From Tupaia tana (taxonomy: Eukaryota; Chordata; Mammalia; Scandentia; Tupaiidae), in NCBI GenBank assembly GCA_026018925.1, contig JAKSZU010000278.1, positions 1 to 64,000 on the forward strand: DNA of 64,000 nt. Direction: 5' to 3'. Positions 41,164 through 55,068 of the stretch are shown in pieces. The first letter of the stretch is position 1, and each line of letters opens with the position of its first letter. The translations under genes and the position numbers were made by a program. The notes below the pieces were generated by a model that was not told where the DNA came from, ran no database searches, and saw only the letters and a program-made list of their open reading frames with translations.

Positions 41164-44100
41164 ATGAAGCTTACTTTCATGAGAGAAGCATGTTGTTTTT
41201 CAGCCAAAATCTCTACTTTTCCTTGGAGTATCAGAAAGATCTTTGGCAGAATGACTCCAGTCATGGACCTGATTTTTATACCTAAATATCTTTGTTGTAG
41301 CTGCAAGATTTGTTTTGGGCCTAAGTATACACAACACTTTCAAAGCAAACTAAGACTAAGAAATTCTCTTCCAACGAAATGTTAAGAAAGAACTAACACA
41401 AACTTGTTTCTTCCACTTACTTAACTTTTGAAGTTGAACAACGTGTGATGTTCAGTGATGTTCCACATAAACTCTTAGGGAAGCAGATTTACACTGTATT
41501 ACAAAGGACGTTTTGAAAAGAAACGTACTTTCGCGAGTTAAGCATGTTGTTTTTCAGTCAAAATCAGTACTTTTCCTAGTAGTATCAGAAAGATCTTTGG
41601 CAGAATGACTCCTCTCATGGAGCTGATTTTCATACCTAAAGGTATTTGTGGTAGCTGCAAGTTGATTTTTGGGCCTAAGAATGCGCAGACTTTGAAACCT
41701 AAGACGAAAGAAACCCTCTTCCAACGAAATGTTAAGAAAGAGCTAGCACAAACTTTTTTCTTCCATTTACTTTGGAAGTTGAACCACATGTGATGTTCAG
41801 TGTTCCTCTACTTAAACTTTTAGTTTTGGAAGCAGTTTTACACTGTATTTTAAAGTACGTTTGGAAAAAAAGCTTACTTTCGTGAGATAAGCATGTGGTT
41901 TTTAAGCCAAAATCTGTACGTTTCCTTGGAGTATCAGAAAGATCTTCGGCAGAATGACTGCACTCATAGAGCTGATTTTCATACCTAAAGATCGTTGTTA
42001 TAGCTGGAAGCTGAGTTTTCGGACTAAGAATGCACTACTCTTTGAAAGCAAACTAAGACTAAAGAAACCCTCTTCCAACGAAGCGTTTAGAAAGAGCTAA
42101 CACAAACTTGTCTTTTGCACTTACTTAACTTTGGAAGTTGAACAACTTGTGATGTTCCGTGTTGCTCCACATCAACGCTTAGTTTGGGAAGCAGTTTTAC
42201 ACTGCATTTCAAAGTACGTTTTGAAAAGAAGCTTACTTTTGCGATAGAAGCATGTTGTTTTTCAGTCAAAATCTGAACTTTTCCTAGGAATATCAGAAAG
42301 ATCTTTGGGAGAATGATTCCACTGAGGGACCTGATTATCATACCTAAAGATCTTTGTTACAACTGCACGTTGAGTTTTGGGCCTAATAATGCACTACACT
42401 TTCAAAGCAAACTAAGACTAAAGAAACCCTCTTCCATCGAAATGTTAAGAAAGAATTTACACAAACTTTTTCTTCCACTTCCTTAACTTTCGAAGTTGAA
42501 CTTGTGATGTTCAGTGTTACTCTACTTCAACTTTAAGTTTTGGAAGCAGTTTCACAGTTTATTTCAAAGGACATTTTGAAATGAAGCTTACTTTCATGAG
42601 AGAAGCATGTTGTTTTTCAGCCAAAATCTCTACTTTTCCTTGGAGTATCAGAAAGATCTTTGGCAGAATGACTCCAGTCATGGACCTGATTTTTATACCT
42701 AAATATCTTTGTTGTAGCTGCAAGATTTGTTTTGGGCCTAAGTATACACTACACTTTCAAAGCAAACTAAGACTAAGAAATTCTCTTCCAACGAAATGTT
42801 AAGAAAGAACTAACACAAACTTGTTTCTTCCACTTACTTAACTTTTGAAGTTGAACAACGTGTGATGTTCAGTGATGTTCCACATAAACTCTTAGGGAAG
42901 CAGATTTACACTGTATTACAAAGGACGTTTTGAAAAGAAACGTACTTTCGCGAGTTAAGCATGTTGTTTTTCAGTCAAAATCAGTACTTTTCCTAGTAGT
43001 ATCAGAAAGATCTTTGGCAGAATGACTCCTCTCATGGAGCTGATTTTCATTCCTAAAGGTATTTGTGGTAGCTGCAAGTTGATTTTTGGGCCTAAGAATG
43101 CGCAGACTTTGAAACCTAAGACTAAAGAAACCCTCTTCCAGCGAAATGTTAAGAAAGAGCTAGCACAAACTTTTTTCTTCCACTTACTTAACTTTGGAAG
43201 TTGAACAACATGTGATGTTCAGTGTTCCTCTACTTAAACTTTTAGTTTTGGAAGCAGTTTTACACTGTATTTTAAAGTACGTTTGGAAAAAAAGCTTACT
43301 TTCGTGAGATAAGCATGTGGTTTTTCAGCCAAAATCTGTACGTTTCCTTGGAGTATCAGAAAGATCTTCGGCAGAATGACTGCACTCATAGAGCTGATTT
43401 TCATACCTAAAGATCGTTGTTGTAGCTGGAAGTTGAGTTTTCGGACTAAGAATGCACTACTCTTTGAAAGCAAACTAAGACTAAAGAAACCCTCTTCCAA
43501 CGAAGCGTTTAGAAAGAGCTAACACAAACTTGTCTTTTGCACTTACTTAACTTTGGAAGTTGAACAACTTGTGATGTTCCGTGTTGCTCCACATCAACGC
43601 TTAGTTTGGGAAGCAGTTTTACACTGCATTTCAAAAAGAAGCTTACTTTTGCGATAGAAGCATGTTGTTTTTCAGTCAAAATCTGAACTTTTCCTAGGAA
43701 TATCAGAAAGATCTTTGGGAGAATGATTCCACTGAGGGACCTGATTATCATACCTAAAGATCTTTGTTACAACTGCACGTTGAGTTTTGGGCCTAATAAT
43801 GCACTACACTTTCAAAGCAAACTAAGACTAAAGAAACCCTCTTCCATCGAAATGTTAAGAAAGAATTTACACAAACTTTTTCTTCCACTTCCTTAACTTT
43901 CGAAGTTGAACTTGTGATGTTCAGTGTTACTCTACTTCAACTTTAAGTTTTGGAAGCAGTTTCACAGTTTATTTCAAAGGACATTTTGAAATGAAGCTTA
44001 CTTTCATGAGAGAAGCATGTTGTTTTTCAGCCAAAATCTCTACTTTTCCTTGGAGTATCAGAAAGATCTTTGGCAGAATGACTCCAGTCATGGACCTGAT

Positions 44101-45400
44101 TTTTATACCTAAATATCTTTGTTGTAGCTGCAAGATTTGTTTTGGGCCTAAGTATACACTACACTTTCAAAGCAAACTAAGACTAAGAAATTCTCTTCCA
44201 ACGAAATGTTAAGAAAGAACTAACACAAACTTGTTTCTTCCACTTACTTAACTTTTGAAGTTGAACAACGTGTGATGTTCAGTGATGTTCCACATAAACT
44301 CTTAGGGAAGCAGATTTACACTGTATTACAAAGGACGTTTTGAAAAGAAACGTACTTTCGCGAGTTAAGCATGTTGTTTTTCAGTCAAAATCAGTACTTT
44401 TCCTAGTAGTATCAGAAAGATCTTTGGCAGAATGACTCCTCTCATGGAGCTGATTTTCATTCCTAAAGGTATTTGTGGTAGCTGCAAGTTGATTTTTGGG
44501 CCTAAGAATGCGCAGACTTTGAAACCTAAGACTAAAGAAACCCTCTTCCAGCGAAATGTTAAGAAAGAGCTAGCACAAACTTTTTTCTTCCACTTACTTA
44601 ACTTTGGAAGTTGAACAACATGTGATGTTCAGTGTTCCTCTACTTAAACTTTTAGTTTTGGAAGCAGTTTTACACTGTATTTTAAAGTACGTTTGGAAAA
44701 AAAGCTTACTTTCGTGAGATAAGCATGTGGTTTTTCAGCCAAAATCTGTACGTTTCCTTGGAGTATCAGAAAGATCTTCGGCAGAATGACTGCACTCATA
44801 GAGCTGATTTTCATACCTAAAGATCGTTGTTGTAGCTGGAAGTTGAGTTTTCGGACTAAGAATGCACTACTCTTTGAAAGCAAACTAAGACTAAAGAAAC
44901 CCTCTTCCAACGAAGCGTTTAGAAAGAGCTAACACAAACTTGTCTTTTGCACTTACTTAACTTTGGAAGTTGAACAACTTGTGATGTTCCGTGTTGCTCC
45001 ACATCAACGCTTAGTTTGGGAAGCAGTTTTACACTGCATTTCAAAAAGAAGCTTACTTTTGCGATAGAAGCATGTTGTTTTTCAGTCAAAATCTGAACTT
45101 TTCCTAGGAATATCAGAAAGATCTTTGGGAGAATGATTCCACTGAGGGACCTGATTATCATACCTAAAGATCTTTGTTACAACTGCACGTTGAGTTTTGG
45201 GCCTAATAATGCACTACACTTTCAAAGCAAACTAAGACTAAAGAAACCCTCTTCCATCGAAATGTTAAGAAAGAATTTACACAAACTTTTTCTTCCACTT
45301 CCTTAACTTTCGAAGTTGAACTTGTGATGTTCAGTGTTACTCTACTTCAACTTTAAGTTTTGGAAGCAGTTTCACAGTTTATTTCAAAGGACATTTTGAA
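41164..45400 (+). repeat. HOR run: three tetramers
   Basis: Units of 1,417, 1,410 and 1,410 bp. The two 1,410-bp units are adjacent and appear essentially identical, suggesting a very recent duplication. Confidence 0.85.
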
Positions 45401-46466
45401 ATGAAGCTTACTTTCATGAGAGAAGCATGTTGTTTTTCAGCCAAAATCTCTACTTTTCCTTGGAGTATCAGAAAGATCTTTGGCAGAATGACTCCAGTCA
45501 TGGACCTGATTTTTATACCTAAATATCTTTGTTGTAGCTGCAAGATTTGTTTTGGGCCTAAGTATACACTACACTTTCAAAGCAAACTAAGACTAAGAAA
45601 TTCTCTTCCAACGAAATGTTAAGAAAGAACTAATACAAACTTGTTTCTTCCACTTACTTAACTTTTGAAGTTGAACAACGTGTGATGTTCAGTGATGTTC
45701 CACATAAACTCTTAGTTAGGGAAGCAGATTTACACTGTATTACAAAGGACGTTTTGAAAAGAAAGGTACTTTCATGAGTTAAGCATGTTGTTTTTCAGTC
45801 AAAATCAGTACTTTTCCTAGTAGTATCAGAAAGATCTTTGGCAGAATGACTCCTCTCATGGAGCTGATTTTCATACCTAAAGGTATTTGTGGTAGCTGCA
45901 AGTTGATTTTTGGGCCTAAGAATGCGCAGACTTTGAAACCTAAGACGAAAGAAACCCTCTTCCAACGAAGCGTTTAGAAAGAACTAACACAAACTTGTCT
46001 TTTGCACTTACTTAACTTTGGAAGTTGAACAACTTGTGATGTTCAGTGTTGCTCCACATCAACACTTAGTTTGGGAAGCAGTTTTACACTGCATTTCAAA
46101 GTACGTTTTGAAAAAAGCTTACTTTTGCGATAGAAGCATGTGGTTTTTAAGCCAAAATCTGAACTTTTCCTAGGAGTATCAGAAAGATCTTTGGGAGAAT
46201 GATTCCACTGAGGGACCTGATTATCATACCTAAAGATCTTTGTTACAACTGCACGTTGAGTTTTCGGACTAAGAATGCACTACACTTTCAAAGCAAACTA
46301 AGACTAAAGAAACCCTCTTCCATCGAAATGTTAAGAAAGAATTTACACAAACTTTTTCTTCCACTTCCTTAACTTTCGAAGTTGAACTTGTGATGTTCAG
46401 TGTTACTCTACTTCAACTTTAAGTTTTGGAAGCAGTTTCACAGTTTATTTCAAAGGACATTTTGAA
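45401..46466 (+). repeat. HOR run: single trimer
   Basis: One 1,066-bp unit with the TAGTTAGGG and AAAGGTAC alleles. Confidence 0.85.
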
Positions 46467-47888
46467 ATGAAGCTTACTTTCATGAGAGAAGCATGTTGTT
46501 TTTCAGCCAAAATCTCTACTTTTCCTTGGAGTATCAGAAAGATCTTTGGCAGAATGACTCCAGTCATGGACCTGATTTTTATACCTAAATATCTTTGTTG
46601 TAGCTGCAAGATTTGTTTTGGGCCTAAGTATACACTACACTTTCAAAGCAAACTAAGACTAAGAAATTCTCTTCCAACGAAATGTTAAGAAAGAACTAAC
46701 ACAAACTTGTTTCTTCCACTTACTTAACTTTTGAAGTTGAACAACGTGTGATGTTCAGTGATGTTCCACATAAACTCTTAGGGAAGCAGATTTACACTGT
46801 ATTACAAAGGACGTTTTGAAAAGAAACGTACTTTCGCGAGTTAAGCATGTTGTTTTTCAGTCAAAATCAGTACTTTTCCTAGTAGTATCAGAAAGATCTT
46901 TGGCAGAATGACTCCTCTCATGGAGCTGATTTTCATTCCTAAAGGTATTTGTGGTAGCTGCAAGTTGATTTTTGGGCCTAAGAATGCGCAGACTTTGAAA
47001 CCTAAGACTAAAGAAACCCTCTTCCAGCGAAATGTTAAGAAAGAGCTAGCACAAACTTTTTTCTTCCACTTACTTAACTTTGGAAGTTGAACAACATGTG
47101 ATGTTCAGTGTTCCTCTACTTAAACTTTTAGTTTTGGAAGCAGTTTTACACTGTATTTTAAAGTACGTTTGGAAAAAAAGCTTACTTTCGTGAGATAAGC
47201 ATGTGGTTTTTCAGCCAAAATCTGTACGTTTCCTTGGAGTATCAGAAAGATCTTCGGCAGAATGACTGCACTCATAGAGCTGATTTTCATACCTAAAGAT
47301 CGTTGTTGTAGCTGGAAGTTGAGTTTTCGGACTAAGAATGCACTACTCTTTGAAAGCAAACTAAGACTAAAGAAACCCTCTTCCAACGAAGCGTTTAGAA
47401 AGAGCTAACACAAACTTGTCTTTTGCACTTACTTAACTTTGGAAGTTGAACAACTTGTGATGTTCCGTGTTGCTCCACATCAACGCTTAGTTTGGGAAGC
47501 AGTTTTACACTGCATTTCAAAGTACGTTTTGAAAAGAAGCTTACTTTTGCGATAGAAGCATGTTGTTTTTCAGTCAAAATCTGAACTTTTCCTAGGAATA
47601 TCAGAAAGATCTTTGGGAGAATGATTCCACTGAGGGACCTGATTATCATACCTAAAGATCTTTGTTACAACTGCACGTTGAGTTTTGGGCCTAATAATGC
47701 ACTACACTTTCAAAGCAAACTAAGACTAAAGAAACCCTCTTCCATCGAAATGTTAAGAAAGAATTTACACAAACTTTTTCTTCCACTTCCTTAACTTTCG
47801 AAGTTGAACTTGTGATGTTCAGTGTTACTCTACTTCAACTTTAAGTTTTGGAAGCAGTTTCACAGTTTATTTCAAAGGACATTTTGAA
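46467..47888 (+). repeat. HOR run: single tetramer
   Basis: One 1,422-bp unit, long-D with full-length B. With the following trimer it repeats as a 3-mer/4-mer alternation. Confidence 0.85.
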
Positions 47889-48954
47889 ATGAAGCTTACT
47901 TTCATGAGAGAAGCATGTTGTTTTTCAGCCAAAATCTCTACTTTTCCTTGGAGTATCAGAAAGATCTTTGGCAGAATGACTCCAGTCATGGACCTGATTT
48001 TTATACCTAAATATCTTTGTTGTAGCTGCAAGATTTGTTTTGGGCCTAAGTATACACTACACTTTCAAAGCAAACTAAGACTAAGAAATTCTCTTCCAAC
48101 GAAATGTTAAGAAAGAACTAATACAAACTTGTTTCTTCCACTTACTTAACTTTTGAAGTTGAACAACGTGTGATGTTCAGTGATGTTCCACATAAACTCT
48201 TAGTTAGGGAAGCAGATTTACACTGTATTACAAAGGACGTTTTGAAAAGAAAGGTACTTTCATGAGTTAAGCATGTTGTTTTTCAGTCAAAATCAGTACT
48301 TTTCCTAGTAGTATCAGAAAGATCTTTGGCAGAATGACTCCTCTCATGGAGCTGATTTTCATACCTAAAGGTATTTGTGGTAGCTGCAAGTTGATTTTTG
48401 GGCCTAAGAATGCGCAGACTTTGAAACCTAAGACGAAAGAAACCCTCTTCCAACGAAGCGTTTAGAAAGAACTAACACAAACTTGTCTTTTGCACTTACT
48501 TAACTTTGGAAGTTGAACAACTTGTGATGTTCAGTGTTGCTCCACATCAACGCTTAGTTTGGGAAGCAGTTTTACACTGCATTTCAAAGTACGTTTTGAA
48601 AAAAGCTTACTTTTGCGATAGAAGCATGTGGTTTTTAAGCCAAAATCTGAACTTTTCCTAGGAGTATCAGAAAGATCTTTGGGAGAATGATTCCACTGAG
48701 GGACCTGATTATCATACCTAAAGATCTTTGTTACAACTGCACGTTGAGTTTTCGGACTAAGAATGCACTACACTTTCAAAGCAAACTAAGACTAAAGAAA
48801 CCCTCTTCCATCGAAATGTTAAGAAAGAATTTACACAAACTTTTTCTTCCACTTCCTTAACTTTCGAAGTTGAACTTGTGATGTTCAGTGTTACTCTACT
48901 TCAACTTTAAGTTTTGGAAGCAGTTTCACAGTTTATTTCAAAGGACATTTTGAA
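47889..48954 (+). repeat. HOR run: single trimer
   Basis: One 1,066-bp unit. Its B' has CATCAACGC near 48546 where other B' copies have CATCAACAC. Confidence 0.85.
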
Positions 48955-50376
48955 ATGAAGCTTACTTTCATGAGAGAAGCATGTTGTTTTTCAGCCAAAA
49001 TCTCTACTTTTCCTTGGAGTATCAGAAAGATCTTTGGCAGAATGACTCCAGTCATGGACCTGATTTTTATACCTAAATATCTTTGTTGTAGCTGCAAGAT
49101 TTGTTTTGGGCCTAAGTATACACTACACTTTCAAAGCAAACTAAGACTAAGAAATTCTCTTCCAACGAAATGTTAAGAAAGAACTAACACAAACTTGTTT
49201 CTTCCACTTACTTAACTTTTGAAGTTGAACAACGTGTGATGTTCAGTGATGTTCCACATAAACTCTTAGGGAAGCAGATTTACACTGTATTACAAAGGAC
49301 GTTTTGAAAAGAAACGTACTTTCGCGAGTTAAGCATGTTGTTTTTCAGTCAAAATCAGTACTTTTCCTAGTAGTATCAGAAAGATCTTTGGCAGAATGAC
49401 TCCTCTCATGGAGCTGATTTTCATTCCTAAAGGTATTTGTGGTAGCTGCAAGTTGATTTTTGGGCCTAAGAATGCGCAGACTTTGAAACCTAAGACTAAA
49501 GAAACCCTCTTCCAGCGAAATGTTAAGAAAGAGCTAGCACAAACTTTTTTCTTCCACTTACTTAACTTTGGAAGTTGAACAACATGTGATGTTCAGTGTT
49601 CCTCTACTTAAACTTTTAGTTTTGGAAGCAGTTTTACACTGTATTTTAAAGTACGTTTGGAAAAAAAGCTTACTTTCGTGAGATAAGCATGTGGTTTTTC
49701 AGCCAAAATCTGTACGTTTCCTTGGAGTATCAGAAAGATCTTCGGCAGAATGACTGCACTCATAGAGCTGATTTTCATACCTAAAGATCGTTGTTGTAGC
49801 TGGAAGTTGAGTTTTCGGACTAAGAATGCACTACTCTTTGAAAGCAAACTAAGACTAAAGAAACCCTCTTCCAACGAAGCGTTTAGAAAGAGCTAACACA
49901 AACTTGTCTTTTGCACTTACTTAACTTTGGAAGTTGAACAACTTGTGATGTTCCGTGTTGCTCCACATCAACGCTTAGTTTGGGAAGCAGTTTTACACTG
50001 CATTTCAAAGTACGTTTTGAAAAGAAGCTTACTTTTGCGATAGAAGCATGTTGTTTTTCAGTCAAAATCTGAACTTTTCCTAGGAATATCAGAAAGATCT
50101 TTGGGAGAATGATTCCACTGAGGGACCTGATTATCATACCTAAAGATCTTTGTTACAACTGCACGTTGAGTTTTGGGCCTAATAATGCACTACACTTTCA
50201 AAGCAAACTAAGACTAAAGAAACCCTCTTCCATCGAAATGTTAAGAAAGAATTTACACAAACTTTTTCTTCCACTTCCTTAACTTTCGAAGTTGAACTTG
50301 TGATGTTCAGTGTTACTCTACTTCAACTTTAAGTTTTGGAAGCAGTTTCACAGTTTATTTCAAAGGACATTTTGAA
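48955..50376 (+). repeat. HOR run: last homogeneous tetramer
   Basis: One 1,422-bp unit, long-D/full-B. The C after it (50377) is normal for its first ~40 bp and then begins to accumulate substitutions. Confidence 0.85.
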
Positions 50377-51610
50377 ATGAAGCTTACTTTCATGAGAGAA
50401 GCATGTTGTTTTTCAGTCAAAATCTCTACTTTTCCTTGCAGTATCAGAAAGATCTTTGGCAGAATGACTCCAGTCATGGACCTGATTTTTATACCTAAAT
50501 ATCTTTTTTTGTAGCTGCAAGATTTGTTTTGGGCCTAAGTATACACTACACTTTCAAAGCAAACTAAGACTAAGAAATTCTCTTCCAACGAAATGTTAAG
50601 AAAGAACTAAAACAAACTTGTTTCTTCCACTTACTTAACTTTTGAGGTTGAACAACGTGTGATGTTCAGTGATGTTCCACATAAACTCTTAGGGAAGCAG
50701 ATTTACACTGTATTACAAAGGACGTTTTGAAAAGAAACGTACTTTCGTGAGTTAAGCATGTTGTTTTTCAGTCAAAATCAGTACTTTTCCTAGTAGTATC
50801 AGAAAGATCTTTGGCAGGATGACTCCTCTCATGGAGCTGATTTTCATACCTAAAGGTATTTGTGGTAGCTGCAAGTTGATTTTTGGGCCTAAGAATGCAC
50901 TAGACTTTGAAACCTAAGACTAAAGAAACCCTCTTCCAACGAAATGTTAAGAGAGAACTAGCACAAACTTGTTTCTTCCACTGACTTAACTTTGGAAGTT
51001 GAACATGTGATGTTCAGTGTTCCTCTACTTTAACTTTTAGTTTTGGAAGCAGTTTTACACTGTATTTTAAAGTACGTTTGGAAAAAATGCTTACTTTCGT
51101 GAGTTAAGCATGTGGTTTTTCAGCCAAAATCTGTACTTTTCCTTGGAGTATCAGAAAGATCTTCGGCAGAATGACTGCACTCATAGAGCTGATTTTCATA
51201 CCTAAAGATCGTTGTTATAGTTGGAAGCTGAATTTTCGGACTAAGAATGCACTACTCTTTGAAAGCAAACTAAGACTAAAGAAACCCTCTTCCAACGAAG
51301 CGTTTAGAAAGAGCTAACACAAACATGTCTTTTGCACTTACTTAACTTTGGAAGTTGAACAACTCGTGTTCAGTGTTGCTCTACGTCAACTTTTAGTTTT
51401 GAAAGCAGTTTTACACTGCATTTCAAACGACGTTTTGAAAAGAAGCTTACTTCCACGAATTAAGCATATTGTTTTTCAACCAAACTCTGTACTTTTCCTA
51501 GGAGTATCCGAAAGATCTTTGGCAGAAGGACCACTCATGGAGCTGATTTTCATACCTAAAGATCTCTGTTGTAGCTGCACGTTGAGTTTTGGGCCTAAGA
51601 ATGCACTACA

Positions 51611-52558
51611 CTTTCAAAGCAAACTAAAACTAAAGAAACCCTCTTCCTTCGAAATGTTAGAGAATTTACTCAAACTTTTTCTTCCTCTTCCTTAACTTTG
51701 GAAGTTGAACAACTTGTTATGTTCAGTGTTGCGCTACATCAACTCTTAGTTTGGGAAGCAGTTTTACACTGTATTTCAAAGTACGTTTCGAAAAGAAGCT
51801 TAATTTCGCGAGTTAAATATTTTGTTTTTCAGCTAAAATCTGTACTTTTCCTTGGAGTATCAGAAAGGTCTTTGGCAGAATGACTCCTCTCATGGAGCTG
51901 ATTTTCATACCTAAAGGTATTTGTGGTAGCTGCAAGTAGAGTTTTGGGCCTAAGAATGCACTACACTTTGAAACCTAAGACTAAATAGACCATCTTCTAA
52001 TGAAATGTTAAGAAAGAACTAGCACAAACTTGTTTCTTCCACTTACTTAACTTTGGAAGTTGAACAACCTGTGATGTTCAGTGTTCCTCTACTTAAACTT
52101 TTAGTTTTGGAAGCAGTTTTACATTATATTTTAAGGTACGTTTGGAAAAGAAGCTTACTTTCGTTAGATAAACATGTGGTTTTTCAACCAAAATCTGTAC
52201 TTTTCATTGAAGTATCAGAAAGATCTCCGGCAGAATGACAGCACTCGTAGAGCTGATTTTCATACTTAAAACTCTTTGTTGTAGCTGCAAGTTGAGTTTT
52301 GGGCCTATAAATGAACTACCCTTTGAAAGTAAATTAAGGCTAATGAAACCCTCTTCCAACGAAATGTTCAGAAACAACTAACACAAACTTGTTTCTTCCA
52401 CTTACCTTTGGAAGTTGAACAACTTGTAATATTCATTGTTGCTCTACATCAATTCTTAGTTTTGGAAGCAAGTTTACACTGTATTTCAAAGTACGTTTTG
52501 AACAGAAGCTTACTTTCGCGAGTTAATCATGTTCATTTTCAGCCAAAATCTGTACTTT
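51611..52558 (+). repeat. Local duplication, left copy
   Basis: This segment recurs at 55069-56016. Shared private features include CTTCCTTCGAAATGTTAGAG, AATAGACCATCTTC and ATCTCCGGCAGAATGACAGC. Agreement is nearly perfect to about 52,330 and then falls. Confidence 0.8.
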
Positions 52559-52570
52559 TCCTTGGAGCAT

Positions 52571-54963
52571 CAGAAAGATCTATGGCAGAATGATTCCACT
52601 GTTGTAGCTGCAAGATTTGTTTTGGGTCTAAGTATGCACTACACTTTCAGATCAAACTAAGACTAAGAAACCCTCTTCAAACGAAATGTTAAGAAGGAAC
52701 TAACACGAAATTGTTTCCTCCCCTTACGTAACTTTTGAAGTTGAACAACCTGTGGTGTTCAGTGTTGCACCACATCAACTCTAACTTTGCGAAGCAGTTT
52801 TACACTGTACTTCTAAGTACGTTTTGAAAAGAAGCTTACTTTCGCGAGTTAAGCATGTTGTTTTTCAGCAAAAATCTGTACTTTTCCTTGGAGTATCAGA
52901 AAGATCTTTGGCAGAATGATTCCACTCATGGAGCTGATTTTCATACCTAAAGATCTTTGTAGTAGCTGCAAGTTGAGTTTTGTGCCTGAGCATGCACAAC
53001 ACTTTCAAAGCAAAGACTAAATAAACCCTCTTCCAAAGAAATGTTTAGAAAGAACTAACAACCTTCTTTCTTCCACTTCCTTAACTTTGGAATTTGAACA
53101 ACTTGTGATGTTCAGTGTTGCTCTACATCAACTCTTAGATTTGGATGCAGTTTTACACTCTATTTCTAAGTAGGTTTTGAAAAGTAGCTTACTTTCGCGA
53201 GTTAAGCATGTTGTTTTTCAGCCCAAATCTGTACTTTATCTTGGAGTATCAAAAAGATCTTTGGCAGAATGAATCAACATGGAGATGATTTTCATACCTA
53301 AAGTCTTTGTTGATCCAGCAAGTTGAGTTTTGGGCCTAAGAAGGAACTACACTTTCAAGGCAAACTAAGACTAAAGAAACCCTCGTCCAACGACATGTTA
53401 AGAGAGAACTAGCACAAACTAGTTTCTTCCACTTACTTAACTTTGGAAGTTGAACAGCCTGGGATGTTCAGTGTTCCTCTACTTGAACTTTTCGTTTTGG
53501 AAGCAGTTTTACACTGTATTTTAAAGTGCGTTTTGAAAAGAAGCTTACTTTCGTGAGATAAGCATGTTCTTTTTCAGCCAAAATCTGTACTTTTCTTTGG
53601 AGCATCAGAAAGATCTATGGCAGAATGATTCCATTGTTGTAGCTGCAGGATTTGTTTTGGGCCTTAAGTATGCACTACACTTTCAGATCAAACTAAGACT
53701 AAGAAACCCTCTTCAAACGAAATGTTAAGAAGGAACTAACACGAACTTGTTTCCTCCCCTCACGTAGTTTTTGAAGTTGAACAACCTGTGGTGTTCAGTG
53801 TTGCACCTCATCAACTCTAACTTTGGGAAGCAGTTTTACACTGTACTTCTAAGTACGTTTTGAAAAGAAGCTTATTTTTCCGAGTTAAGCATGTTGTTTT
53901 TCAGCAAAAATCTACTTTTCCTTGGAGTATCAGAAAGATCTTTCGCAGAATGACTCAACATGGAGATGATTTTCATACCTAAAGTCTTTGTTGATCCAGC
54001 AAGTTGAGTTTTGGGCCTAAGAAAGAACTACACTTTCAAGGCAAACTAAGACTAAAGAAACCCTCTTCCAACGACATGTGAAGAGAGAACTAGCACAAAC
54101 TTGTTTCTTCCACTTACTTAACTTTGGAAGTTGAACAACCTGTGATGTTCAGTGTTGCTCCACATCAACTCTTAGTTTGGAAGCAGTTTTACACTGTATT
54201 TCAAAGTACCTTTTGAAAAGAAGCTTACTTTCGCGAGTTTAGCATGTCTTTTTCAGCCAAAATCTGTACTTTACCTTGGAGTATGAGGAAGATCTTTCGC
54301 AGAATGACTCCACACGTGGTGCTGATTTTCATACCTAAAGATCTTTGTTGTAGCTGCAAGTTGAGTTTTGGGCCTAAAAATGAACTACACTTTCAAGGCA
54401 ACTAAGGCTAAAGAAACGCTCATTTAACGAAATGTTAAGAAAGAACTAACACAAACTTTCTTCCCCTTACTTAACTTTAGAAGTTGAACAACTTGTGATG
54501 TTCAGTGTTGCTCTACATCAACTCTTAGTTTGGGAAGCAGTTTTACACTGTATTTCAAGGTACGTTATGAAAAGAAGCTTACTCTCGCGAGTTAAGCATG
54601 TTCTTTTTCACCCAAATCTGTACTTTTCCTAGGAGCATCAGAAAGATCTATGGCAGAATGATTCCACTGTTGTAGCTGCAAGATTAGTTTTGGGCCTAAG
54701 TATGCACTTCACTTTCAGATCAAACTAAGACTAAGAAACCCTCTTCAAACGAAATGTTAAGAAGGAACTAACACGAACTTGTTTCCTACCCTTACGTAAC
54801 GTTTGAAGTTGAACAACCTGTGATGTTCTGTGTTGCACCACATCAACTCTAACTTTGCGAAGCAGTTTTACACTGTACTTCTAAGTACGTTTTGAAAAGA
54901 AGCTTATTTCGCGAGTTAAGCATGTTGTTTTTCAGCAAAAATCTGTACTTTTCCTTGGAGTAT
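52571..54963 (+). repeat. Fossil three-monomer HOR, ~1,034 bp
   Basis: Three monomers (landmarks 52571, 53606, 54639) share a ~30-bp deletion that joins GATTCCAYTG directly to TTGTAGCTGC. They are spaced 1,035 and 1,033 bp apart. The intervening monomers also match in order; for example the CAACATGGAGATG and TTGATCCAGCAAG forms appear at about 53275 and 53956. This is an older HOR with a different monomer order from the main array. Confidence 0.7.
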
Positions 54964-55068
54964 CAGAAAGATCTTTGGCAGAATGATTCCACTCATGGAG
55001 CTGATTTTCATACCTAAAGATCTTTGTAGTAGCTGCAAGTTGAGTTTTGTGCTTGAGCATGCACAACA

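Larger units (their letters stand above)
1..50415 (+). repeat. Homogeneous ~355-bp satellite array with mixed 4-mer/3-mer HOR
   Basis: Tandem array with nearly every monomer carrying CAGAAAGATCT (BglII core) at 347-360 bp spacing. Four monomer types recur in fixed order. Example landmarks: A 3669, B 4029, C 4384, D 4738. A is marked by GATCTTCGGCAG and ACTGCACTCATAG, B by TTGGGAGAATGATTCC, C by ATGAAGCTTACTTTCATG and GACTCCAGTCATGG, and D by CCTAGTAGTATC and AAAGGTATTTGTGG. A, B and C carry HindIII AAGCTT; D does not. Counting C starts from 765 to 50377 gives 40 C monomers and 39 units: 23 tetramers and 16 trimers. Copies of one type are nearly identical, whereas the types differ clearly from each other, as in homogenised centromeric or subtelomeric HORs. 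The array runs off the left edge. I saw no CENP-B box. The family is not one I can name. Confidence 0.95.

Noticed and set aside
1-50415. Over a hundred open frames of 60-180 residues, repeated on both strands (for example 35512-36054 minus and 34004-34342 minus)
   Set aside because: They recur at HOR spacing, overlap each other on opposite strands, are broken by single-base indels between copies, and have no recognisable domain. They are by-products of the satellite.
1-50415. CRISPR-like array, because of regular repeats
   Set aside because: Repeats are 355 bp and contiguous without spacers; the host is a mammal.
51348-52593. Series of plus-strand frames starting MEVEQ, 61-115 residues
   Set aside because: Same satellite monomer read in one frame in the decayed edge; no conservation beyond the repeat.
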